DNA of 6,153 bases, taken from assembly GCA_027019685.1 (NCBI GenBank), contig JALUWH010000300.1:1-6153 (forward strand). Reading direction: 5' to 3'. Source of the DNA: Ghiorsea sp. (GTDB taxonomy: Bacteria > Pseudomonadota > Zetaproteobacteria > Mariprofundales > Mariprofundaceae). Position 1 is the stretch's first letter. Each line of letters opens with the position of its first letter. A model generated the notes under the pieces. It saw only the letters and a list, made by a program, of their open reading frames with translations. It did not search any database and was not told the DNA's origin. This document shows, piece by piece, positions 1-5,131 of the stretch. The position numbers and the translations under genes are program-made.

Positions 1-59
1 GGTAGCGCACCACACTGGGGGTGTGGTGGTCGCAGGTTCAAATCCTGCCGTCCCGACCA
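1..59 (+). tRNA. tRNA-Pro (anticodon GGG), 5' end cut off
   Basis: The 3' part of a proline tRNA that reads CCC codons. The visible parts are the end of the D arm (1-8), a perfect 5-bp anticodon stem (10-14 with 22-26), a 7-base loop (15-21) with T33 before anticodon GGG at 17-19 and G37 after it, a short variable loop (27-31), a 5-bp T stem (32-36 with 44-48) enclosing TTCAAAT, the 3' acceptor strand (49-55), discriminator A56 and an encoded CCA (57-59). About 18 bases of the 5' end lie outside the window. The gene converges with the leftward phoR, and I see no T-rich terminator directly behind it. Confidence 0.95.
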
Positions 60-93
60 TTTCCATCTTAAAAAACAACAACTTAGAAGATTT

Positions 94-115
94 AAAAAAG
101 TGACAAAAATTGTCA
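94..115 (-). terminator. weak candidate terminator of the phoBR operon
   Basis: Read on the minus strand, a perfect 6-bp inverted repeat (TGACAA, 3-base loop, TTGTCA; 101-115) is followed by C and then six T residues (99-94). It lies about 40 bases beyond the phoR stop codon, where a terminator is expected. The stem is short and has only two G/C pairs, so termination would be inefficient. It could instead be a protein-binding palindrome. The plus strand has no matching T run, so it does not look like a terminator for the tRNA. Confidence 0.4.
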
Positions 116-117
116 AC

Positions 118-148
118 TGTCTCACAAATAGCGAATTGTCTCACAAAT
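118..148. repeat. 12-bp direct repeat behind phoR
   Basis: TGTCTCACAAAT occurs exactly at 118-129 and again at 137-148, a period of 19 bp. The second copy ends seven bases before the phoR stop codon. The repeat lies between two convergent 3' ends (tRNA and phoR), where an operator is not expected. It resembles the Pho-box half-site CTGTCA only in TGTC and lacks 11-bp phasing, so I do not call it a Pho box. Function unknown. Confidence 0.6.
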
Positions 149-154
149 GAAAAA

Positions 155-1324
155 CTAAACAGCCTTAGGCATGGTGACTGTAACAAGCAAACCACCTTCT
201 TCGCTATTTTCTAAAAGCAATTGACCACCATCTCGTTCTAAGGTTTCTTTAACAATTGCTAATCCCAAACCATGCCCTTCTTGTTTCTCACGCCCTCTTA
301 CATTATCCACACGATAAAAACGCTCTACAACCCGTTTTAAGTGAATTTCAGGAATACCGTAACCTTGATCTTGAATAGAAACAGCAATACATGTTTCTTG
401 CTCAACAATTCGACAAAAAATACTCGACTCTTCTGGTGAAAATTTCAACGCATTTTCAGCAATATTCATTAAAATACGATGGCAACCTACTTCACTCATA
501 CCTACCATTTCACTATCTAAATCAACATACACATCCAACTTTATACCCTTAGCTTGTACTTTATGTTGTAACGAGTCCCATACCTGTTGATGAACATGAA
601 TAATAGAGCAAGACGCACCATGTTCAGTCTTATCATGTTCTATTTGATTCAGTGTTAGCATGCTATTCATTAAGTTGTTGATATGCTTAGCTTCTTTCAC
701 AATAACTGACGTTGCTTCATGACGTAAATCTTCATCATCAGCAAAGGCTTCCATGCTTCGGGCATAGCCCAATAATGACGTAAGGGGTGTTTTTAAGTCA
801 TGCATCAAATTTTCAAGCAGTGATTTTTGTTTTTGTTGTAAACGCGTATATGCAGTGACATCCAAACACAGTAACAATGCTTCTTTATCACTCAAAGCCG
901 CTAAACGCGGTAATAATACGCGACCGTTTACCTTCATTTCGGGCAAGGTTCTCTGCTCTGGCAAGGCATCAATAGCTCGTTGAAATGCTTTTAACCACTC
1001 GCTATCTCGGTAAAACACAAGAATAGATTGTGGTAATACAATGCCATGTTTAAAGTTAAATAATGCTTCAGCTTGTTCATTACCACCCAATACACGCCCT
1101 TGTTCATCTACGCGCAAAACAACTTCTGAGATGGTAGATAACAACACATCCAACCTACGCCCACGCGTTGCTAACGTACTTTTTAAGCTATCATATTCAC
1201 GTTTAAGCTGCTCATGTTGGACTTCATAAGCCTGCAATTGCTTAGATGTTTGGTTAAGGCGAAAAGCTAGCCAAAATATCAACCCTAAACATGCTAAAAC
1301 CCATAAAAAAACTTCACCAATCAT
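155..1324 (-). CDS. phoR: PhoR, phosphate-regulon sensor histidine kinase
   Basis: Inner-membrane histidine kinase that phosphorylates PhoB when phosphate is scarce. The 389-residue protein starts with one hydrophobic segment (residues about 3-22), then a charged, probably coiled-coil linker (25-55) and a PAS-like region (about 58-155). The kinase core follows: H box MHDLKTPL with phosphoacceptor His175, N box NIAEN (287-291), G1 box DQGYGIP (319-325), ERFYR (334-338) and G2 box GHGLGL (350-355). It has no sizeable periplasmic domain, which fits PhoR sensing through the Pst/PhoU complex rather than external phosphate. I chose the start at 1324 because this ATG overlaps the phoB stop (ATGA), indicating translational coupling, and directly precedes the membrane segment. 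An upstream in-frame start at 1387 would add 21 polar residues and lie deep inside phoB. Last gene of the leftward operon; ends in TAG. The PhoR assignment rests on pairing with phoB and the adjoining pst genes. Confidence 0.93.
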   Translation of the reverse strand: MIGEVFLWVLACLGLIFWLAFRLNQTSKQLQAYEVQHEQLKREYDSLKSTLATRGRRLDVLLSTISEVVLRVDEQGRVLGGNEQAEALFNFKHGIVLPQSILVFYRDSEWLKAFQRAIDALPEQRTLPEMKVNGRVLLPRLAALSDKEALLLCLDVTAYTRLQQKQKSLLENLMHDLKTPLTSLLGYARSMEAFADDEDLRHEATSVIVKEAKHINNLMNSMLTLNQIEHDKTEHGASCSIIHVHQQVWDSLQHKVQAKGIKLDVYVDLDSEMVGMSEVGCHRILMNIAENALKFSPEESSIFCRIVEQETCIAVSIQDQGYGIPEIHLKRVVERFYRVDNVRGREKQEGHGLGLAIVKETLERDGGQLLLENSEEGGLLVTVTMPKAV

Positions 1325-2016
1325 ACTTTCTCTTGAAAGCGATAACCCATGCCACGAATCGTTTGTATGCACTCTCCTTGTCCACAAGCTGCAAGCTCTT
1401 TACGCAAACGTTTCACTGTTGCATCCACAGTACGTTCCTCAACAAATGAGTCCATACCCCACACAATATCTAGAAGCTGTTCTCGCGACAGCACCCTACC
1501 CGCTTTACCCATCATCGTTTGCAAAAGCTTAAATTCTAATGGTCTAAGTGATACTAACTTACCATCCACTTTCACCTCCATGCTTTCTTCATTCATTTGA
1601 ATGGCTTGGGAATCAAAGGTTTCTGTTTTACTGCTGGTGGATCGGCGCAATAAAGCTGCCAAACGGGCAACAAGCTCATCAGGTTCAAAAGGTTTACCAA
1701 TATAATCATCAGCACCTTCATTTAAGCCACGAATTTTCTCATCGGTCATGGTTAAAGCTGTTACCATCAACACAGGAAACGTGGTCAGCTTTTCATGCCC
1801 TCGAATCCAACGCAACACATCCAAACCTCGTTTACCAGGAATCATACGGTCTAGAATTAGAGCGCTATATTGGTTTTCTTGCAACAAATCTTGGGCATCT
1901 AAGCCATTATCACATATGGTTGTGTCATAGCCTTGCCGTTGCAAATGAATCTCTATCAACCTTGCGATAGAGATGTCATCTTCAACAATAAGGATATGTT
2001 TACTAGTTGTTGTCAT
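1321..2016 (-). CDS. phoB: PhoB, phosphate-regulon response regulator
   Basis: Cytoplasmic OmpR/PhoB-family transcription factor of 231 residues, the usual length. The receiver domain (about 7-122) has the acidic pocket Glu12/Asp13, phosphoacceptor Asp56 in LILDRM, Thr86 and Lys108 in GKPF. A short linker leads to a winged-helix DNA-binding domain (about 140-229) with LRPLEFKLL, the recognition-helix region RTVDATVKRLRKEL and the wing IQTIRGMGYRF. The start codon follows the upstream gene's stop with no gap (TGAATG), and an AAGG ribosome-binding sequence lies five bases upstream inside that gene. The 3' end overlaps phoR by four bases. A minus-strand Pho box in front of the operon suggests that PhoB activates its own transcription. 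The same protein should act on the Pho boxes before the porin and pstS. Confidence 0.95.
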   Translation of the reverse strand: MTTTSKHILIVEDDISIARLIEIHLQRQGYDTTICDNGLDAQDLLQENQYSALILDRMIPGKRGLDVLRWIRGHEKLTTFPVLMVTALTMTDEKIRGLNEGADDYIGKPFEPDELVARLAALLRRSTSSKTETFDSQAIQMNEESMEVKVDGKLVSLRPLEFKLLQTMMGKAGRVLSREQLLDIVWGMDSFVEERTVDATVKRLRKELAACGQGECIQTIRGMGYRFQEKV

Positions 2017-2547
2017 TCACACCTTCCCACCAAATGCAAAGCGATGCATATGTGCATACTCTACTTCCAACTCAGATGCTTTTTTGCTTAAAAGTCTAAA
2101 CATAAAACGCATCAACTGATTACCTAACTTAGGCTCTTCTAAAGCAATCAAATCAAAATAAGCCCTATCAATACTTAATACTGTTGTCGCTTTATCCACG
2201 GTAAGTGTAACCGAATGTTTCCTATTTTCATCTAAGAATGAAAACAAACCAAACACATCACCTTTACCAAGGTGACTAAATGGATAACCACTTTCGCTTT
2301 TAACATTCACTTTGCCATCTAAAATTAAGTTCATTTTCCCCACAGATGGTGTACCTGCTTCATAAATTACATCACCCACTTCAAAATCTTCACGTGTCAT
2401 ACAACTAAACAATGTCATCGCATGTTTCTTCTTCATTTCTGCAATCAATGGCAAACGATAAAATGCTTGAAAATCTGCATTTGATTCAATCAATGGTTCA
2501 ACCATGACTTCTTTCTTAGAATATTCCATAATATTCTCAATACTCAT
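2017..2547 (-). CDS. CRP-like cyclic-nucleotide-binding-fold protein without DNA-binding domain, first gene of the phoBR operon
   Basis: A 176-residue cytoplasmic protein; I recognise the fold but not a named gene. After about 45 residues comes a cNMP-binding beta-roll (about 48-135): FEVGDVIYEAGTP, MNLILDGKVNV, LGKGDVFGLFSFLD and a last strand TTVLSIDRAYFDLI. A helix resembling the CRP C-helix follows (about 138-165), and the protein ends without a helix-turn-helix. In CRP-type cAMP pockets a Glu follows the FG pair and an Arg-Ser pair contacts the phosphate. Here these are Leu101 and His111-Ser112, so ordinary cAMP binding is doubtful. A good AAGGAGAA ribosome-binding sequence (2560-2553) supports the start at 2547. 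The stop abuts phoB, and a Pho box lies 46 bp upstream, so the protein is made with PhoB and PhoR. A role in tuning Pho signalling is inference only. Confidence 0.85.
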   Translation of the reverse strand: MSIENIMEYSKKEVMVEPLIESNADFQAFYRLPLIAEMKKKHAMTLFSCMTREDFEVGDVIYEAGTPSVGKMNLILDGKVNVKSESGYPFSHLGKGDVFGLFSFLDENRKHSVTLTVDKATTVLSIDRAYFDLIALEEPKLGNQLMRFMFRLLSKKASELEVEYAHMHRFAFGGKV

Positions 2548-2593
2548 AAGTATTCTCCTTCTCTTTAATGGTCAGGGATTAATCTATATAAAG

Positions 2594-2611
2594 ATGACAC
2601 GATGATGACAT
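2594..2611 (-). promoter_or_regulatory. Pho box for the CNB-phoB-phoR operon
   Basis: On the minus strand the site reads ATGTCAT-CATC-GTGTCAT: two 7-bp half-sites separated by 4 bp, as in the PhoB consensus CTGTCAT-N4-CTGTCAY. Each half-site differs at its first base. A TA-rich stretch follows at 2588-2578 (TATAGA, TAGATT or ATTAAT could serve as -10; I cannot choose). The distance to the start codon at 2547 fits an autoregulated phoBR promoter. Confidence 0.8.
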
Positions 2612-2627
2612 GAGAAACATATGCCAC

Positions 2628-2645
2628 TTGTCATATTGCTGTCAC
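2628..2645 (+). promoter_or_regulatory. Pho box for the porin gene
   Basis: TTGTCAT-ATTG-CTGTCAC: two 7-bp half-sites with a 4-bp spacer, very close to the PhoB consensus, pointing towards the porin. A -10-like TACACT starts nine bases downstream. Only 16 bp separate it from the oppositely oriented Pho box of the phoBR operon, so PhoB bound here may act on both divergent promoters. Confidence 0.9.
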
Positions 2646-2654
2646 AAAACTTCC

Positions 2655-2660
2655 TACACT
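2655..2660 (+). promoter_or_regulatory. -10 element of the porin promoter
   Basis: TACACT matches TATAAT at four of six positions and begins nine bases after the Pho box. In PhoB-activated promoters the Pho box replaces the -35 element and the -10 lies about ten bases downstream. The pstS promoter has the same geometry. Transcription would start near 2667, giving a leader of about 58 bases. Confidence 0.5.
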
Positions 2661-2678
2661 GTGCGTAAGATAAACTTT

Positions 2679-2693
2679 CGGTGCATCGCACTG
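2679..2693 (+). other. small hairpin in the porin mRNA leader
   Basis: CGGTGC, loop ATC, GCACTG forms a 6-bp stem with one G-U pair. It lies between the predicted transcription start and the ribosome-binding site at 2711-2717. It could stabilise the mRNA or be chance; it does not cover the ribosome-binding site. Confidence 0.3.
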
Positions 2694-2724
2694 ATATATA
2701 TTACCAACTAGGAAGGGATATAAC

Positions 2725-3747
2725 ATGAAAAAACAAATATCATTAACAGCACTTGCACTAGCAACTGCTTTAACTGCTACAGCAGCACATGCTGGTGGCG
2801 TTACGGTTGCTGAAAAAGGCGACACAAAACTAAAAATCAGTGGTAAAGCTTTTTTAGGCTTCACACAAAATGATAATGGCGCTGGCGCAAAAACAATCGG
2901 TGGCAACTTGGATCGTTTCTATATGCAAGCTGAATACTATACTGGTATCTGGAAAGCACGTTTTACAACAGATATTCATAATGAGTCCGCATTAGGTAAA
3001 GATCAAAATGTATATGTTAAATATGCTTTCCTTGAAGGTAAATTTTCTGAAGCCGCAACACTTCGTCTAGGCTTGTCACACACGCCTTGGATTGATTACG
3101 AACAACACCTTTGGAAACATCGTTTTGTAGCGAAAGTAACTACAGACCACTTTAAACTTGACTCCTCTGCTGATAACGGCATTGGTCTTAAAGGTAAATT
3201 GGCAGATGGCATGGTAAACTACTGGGTAACTGAAACTGCAGGCGCTGGTTACGGTGCACCTGCAAAAACAGGTGCGCTAGATTTCAACTCACGTATCTCT
3301 ATTGCTCCAGTAAAAGGCGTAGATATTTCATTGCAATATCGTAACGGTTACAAAGGTAAGAAAACTGATAGCACTGTAAACATTGCTGACAAAGAAACCT
3401 TGACACAATTGATGGCTTCTTATGGCACACATGATTACCGCGCTGGTTTTAATACTATCAAAGTAACCAACTACAAAACGACTACTGGCGAAGACATGAC
3501 CGCTAACGCAGTATGGGGTTGGGCTAAGTTTGGTGGCGAATATGGTGCATTTGCTCGTGTAGAGCAATTAAAATGGACTGGCACGGTGACCAACGGTGAC
3601 AAGAAAGACCACCAAGTGTTCGGTGTCGACTACTATGCTACACATGGTGTAACACTTTCTTTTGCTTACGATGCTGAAAAGCACACTACAGGCAACACAG
3701 CAACAACCAAAAAAGAAATTGGGCTATTCACTCAGCTTAAATTCTAA
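2725..3747 (+). CDS. Pho-regulated outer-membrane porin, family not identified
   Basis: A 340-residue outer-membrane beta-barrel protein that probably lets phosphate or phosphorylated compounds enter the periplasm. A signal peptide is clear: MKK, a hydrophobic alanine/leucine-rich core, and AHA before a likely cleavage after residue 23. The mature part has no cysteine, many alternating polar/hydrophobic stretches rich in Tyr, Trp, Gly and Asn (for example DRFYMQAEYY and VFGVDYYATHGVTLSFAYD), and ends in LKF with the C-terminal Phe typical of barrel proteins. It has about 30 lysines, which could favour anions, but acidic residues are nearly as many. The ATG follows a strong ribosome-binding sequence (GGAAGGG, 2711-2717). 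It has its own Pho box and terminator, so it is probably monocistronic. Its placement recalls OprO/OprP and PhoE, but I see no motif proving membership of either family; substrate choice is inferred from context only. Confidence 0.85.
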   Translation: MKKQISLTALALATALTATAAHAGGVTVAEKGDTKLKISGKAFLGFTQNDNGAGAKTIGGNLDRFYMQAEYYTGIWKARFTTDIHNESALGKDQNVYVKYAFLEGKFSEAATLRLGLSHTPWIDYEQHLWKHRFVAKVTTDHFKLDSSADNGIGLKGKLADGMVNYWVTETAGAGYGAPAKTGALDFNSRISIAPVKGVDISLQYRNGYKGKKTDSTVNIADKETLTQLMASYGTHDYRAGFNTIKVTNYKTTTGEDMTANAVWGWAKFGGEYGAFARVEQLKWTGTVTNGDKKDHQVFGVDYYATHGVTLSFAYDAEKHTTGNTATTKKEIGLFTQLKF

Positions 3748-3757
3748 GCCAATAATT

Positions 3758-3777
3758 TTAAACTTCCTCAAGTTTAA
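3758..3777 (+). other. hairpin in the porin 3' untranslated region
   Basis: TTAAACTT, loop CCTC, AAGTTTAA is a perfect 8-bp stem with a 4-base loop, ten bases after the porin stop codon and before the true terminator. It has no T run, so it is unlikely to terminate alone. The arm and loop contain AACTTCCTCA, which also occurs in the pstS terminator (5013-5022). It may protect the mRNA 3' end; any RNA-pairing role is speculative. Confidence 0.55.
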
Positions 3778-3787
3778 TATCCTAGGA

Positions 3788-3818
3788 GAACCATCAGCTG
3801 CAAAGCTGGTGGTTTTTT
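3788..3818 (+). terminator. rho-independent terminator of the porin gene
   Basis: A stem of AACCATCAGC (3789-3798) with GCTGGTGGTT (3805-3814), ten pairs including one T-G, closes a 6-base loop and is followed by a T run (3813-3818). It separates the porin transcript from the pstS promoter at 3847. Confidence 0.92.
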
Positions 3819-3846
3819 CTATTTTAGCTAAAAAAATACTTACGGC

Positions 3847-3864
3847 GTGTCATATCACTGTCAC
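3847..3864 (+). promoter_or_regulatory. Pho box of pstS
   Basis: GTGTCAT-ATCA-CTGTCAC has two 7-bp half-sites with a 4-bp spacer and matches the PhoB consensus at 13 of the 14 half-site positions. It lies 49 bp before the pstS start. An extra half-site, GTGTCAC, lies at 3878-3884, but it is 20 bp from the second half-site and overlaps the -10 region, so it is out of phase with an 11-bp array. Confidence 0.92.
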
Positions 3865-3873
3865 ATAATGCTG

Positions 3874-3879
3874 TAGAGT
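3874..3879 (+). promoter_or_regulatory. -10 element of the pstS promoter
   Basis: TAGAGT matches TATAAT at four of six positions and begins nine bases after the Pho box, the same spacing as TACACT in the porin promoter. Transcription would start near 3886, leaving a leader of about 28 bases. It lies upstream of the chosen start codon and would overlap the alternative GTG start at 3878. Confidence 0.5.
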
Positions 3880-3900
3880 GTCACAAAACTTTATTGAACA

Positions 3901-3906
3901 AAGGAG
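3901..3906 (+). promoter_or_regulatory. ribosome-binding site that fixes the pstS start
   Basis: AAGGAG ends seven bases before the ATG at 3914, ideal spacing. The in-frame GTG at 3878 has no such sequence and sits in the promoter, so the start at 3914 is preferred. Confidence 0.9.
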
Positions 3907-3913
3907 TTCATTG

Positions 3914-4984
3914 ATGAAAAAACAAATTATTGCTATTGCAGCCATTGCTGCAACATGCTTCACGCTAGGCGCGAATATCGCCCAAGCTGAGGAAAACATT
4001 CAGATTGTTGGTTCTTCAACAGTTTACCCATTCTCTAGCTATGTAGCTGAAGCTTTGGGTGCAACAGGCAAATTCAAAACACCAGTTGTTGAATCTACAG
4101 GTTCTGGCGGCGGCATGAAATTATTCTGTGCTGGTGCTAGCATGGACACACCAGATTTCACCAATGCTTCTCGTCGTATGAAAGCGAAAGAATTTGCTAA
4201 ATGTCAAAAAAATGGCGTGAAAGACATTACAGAAATGGTTGTCGGCTACGATGGTATTGCTATCGCACAATCTAAAAAAGCACCAAGCATTAGCCTTTCT
4301 CGTAAAGATTTGATGTTGGCAGTTGCCGCTGAAGTTCCAAGTAAAGACGGTTCTCACTTGGTTAAAAACAACTACCACTTCTGGAATGAAATCAACCCTA
4401 AATTGCCACACCGCGCCATCCGCGTTTATGGTCCTCCAACATCTTCTGGTACACGTGATGCATTCGAAGACATGATTCTTAAGCATTTAACCAAACACAT
4501 GGATGTTTACACTAAGCTTTATAAAGCTGACAAAAAGAAAAACAAAGCATACAAAAAATATCATAAAATCCGTCAAGATGGCGTTTATATCCCATCTGGT
4601 GAAAATGATAACTTAATCGTGCAAAAGCTTGCTCGTGACACATCTGCTTTGGGTATCTTTGGTTACAGCTACCTAGAAGAAAACAGCGATAGTATTTCAC
4701 CAGCAATCATTGATGGCGTTATCCCAACCCCAGAAACTATTTCTGGTCACACATATCCGCTATCTCGTTCACTATACTTCTACATCAAAAAATCACACAT
4801 TGGCAAAGTTAAAGGCATGATGGAATATGCTAACTTGTTCATGAGTGACCAAATGGTTGGTGAAGGCGGTGAGTGTACTGAAATTGGCTTGATTCCTTTA
4901 CCTAAAAAAGAGCTTGCTCACTACCGTGCAAACTTGAAATCTTTGAAAAATCTAACCGCAGCAGATTTTGCAAATAAACACTAA
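3914..4984 (+). CDS. pstS: PstS, periplasmic phosphate-binding protein
   Basis: A 356-residue periplasmic receptor that captures phosphate for the Pst ABC transporter. The signal peptide (MKKQII, a hydrophobic core, then AQA) is likely cut after residue 25. There is no lipobox, so the mature protein should be soluble. Phosphate-pocket motifs of the PstS/PBP-like family are visible: GSSTVYPF (33-40), STGSGGGMK (61-69), GYDGIAI (112-118) and TSSGTRDAFE (176-185). The glycine-rich loop and SSGTR segment are where family members contact phosphate. Mature cysteines lie at 72, 97 and 321, so a Cys72-Cys97 disulfide is possible. A lysine-rich insert (about 204-220) is an unusual surface feature. The GSSTVYPF type of PstS usually partners with long PstC proteins, and that form follows here. 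Expression is from the Pho box at 3847, and the gene ends at a strong terminator before pstC. Confidence 0.95.
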   Translation: MKKQIIAIAAIAATCFTLGANIAQAEENIQIVGSSTVYPFSSYVAEALGATGKFKTPVVESTGSGGGMKLFCAGASMDTPDFTNASRRMKAKEFAKCQKNGVKDITEMVVGYDGIAIAQSKKAPSISLSRKDLMLAVAAEVPSKDGSHLVKNNYHFWNEINPKLPHRAIRVYGPPTSSGTRDAFEDMILKHLTKHMDVYTKLYKADKKKNKAYKKYHKIRQDGVYIPSGENDNLIVQKLARDTSALGIFGYSYLEENSDSISPAIIDGVIPTPETISGHTYPLSRSLYFYIKKSHIGKVKGMMEYANLFMSDQMVGEGGECTEIGLIPLPKKELAHYRANLKSLKNLTAADFANKH

Positions 4985-5002
4985 GCTGCATTGAAGTAAA
5001 TT

Positions 5003-5033
5003 AAGGCTGAGGAACTTCCTCAGCCTTTTTTTT
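5003..5033 (+). terminator. strong hairpin terminator between pstS and pstC
   Basis: AAGGCTGAGG (5003-5012) pairs perfectly with CCTCAGCCTT (5018-5027) around loop AACTT, followed by eight T residues (5026-5033). It lies 18 bases after the pstS stop. It is a convincing intrinsic terminator inside a locus normally transcribed as one operon, so it may let PstS exceed the membrane subunits by partial read-through. Confidence 0.93.
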
Positions 5034-5131
5034 GCTCTACCCTTTCTGCTTCCCATGCAGTGACAAATGTTTTAGTTTCGCCCTCACGATTTTATGCACT
5101 TCAAGATATTTACACGGAGCTTTGATACCCC

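Noticed and set aside
118..148. The 12-bp repeats read as a Pho box
   Set aside because: Half-sites would be TGTCTCA rather than TGTCAY and are 19 bp apart instead of 11, in a convergent 3' region.
1..155. Integration (att) site at the tRNA-Pro 3' end
   Set aside because: No integrase gene or second copy of the tRNA 3' end occurs in the window; the neighbours are core phosphate genes.
1325..1387. Upstream in-frame start for phoR, adding 21 residues
   Set aside because: It lies 67 bp inside phoB, adds a polar stretch before the membrane segment, and the ATG at 1324 gives the classic ATGA coupling with the phoB stop.
1548..1970. Plus-strand open frame of 140 codons
   Set aside because: Antisense to phoB, whose receiver-domain motifs are intact throughout; it has no recognisable protein features.
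3878..3913. GTG start adding 12 residues to PstS
   Set aside because: It overlaps the predicted -10 element, lacks a ribosome-binding sequence and would mask the signal peptide. The ATG at 3914 has AAGGAG at ideal spacing.
4121..4486. Minus-strand open frame of 121 codons
   Set aside because: Antisense to the conserved core of pstS; composition and motifs do not suggest a real protein.
5060..5100. Possible pstC promoter: GTGACA (5060-5065) as -35 with TTTATG (5091-5096) as -10
   Set aside because: The spacer is 25 bases, far beyond the usual 16-18, and no acceptable -10 lies at the right distance. TTGTCAC on the minus strand here is a lone half-site in the wrong orientation for a Pho box.
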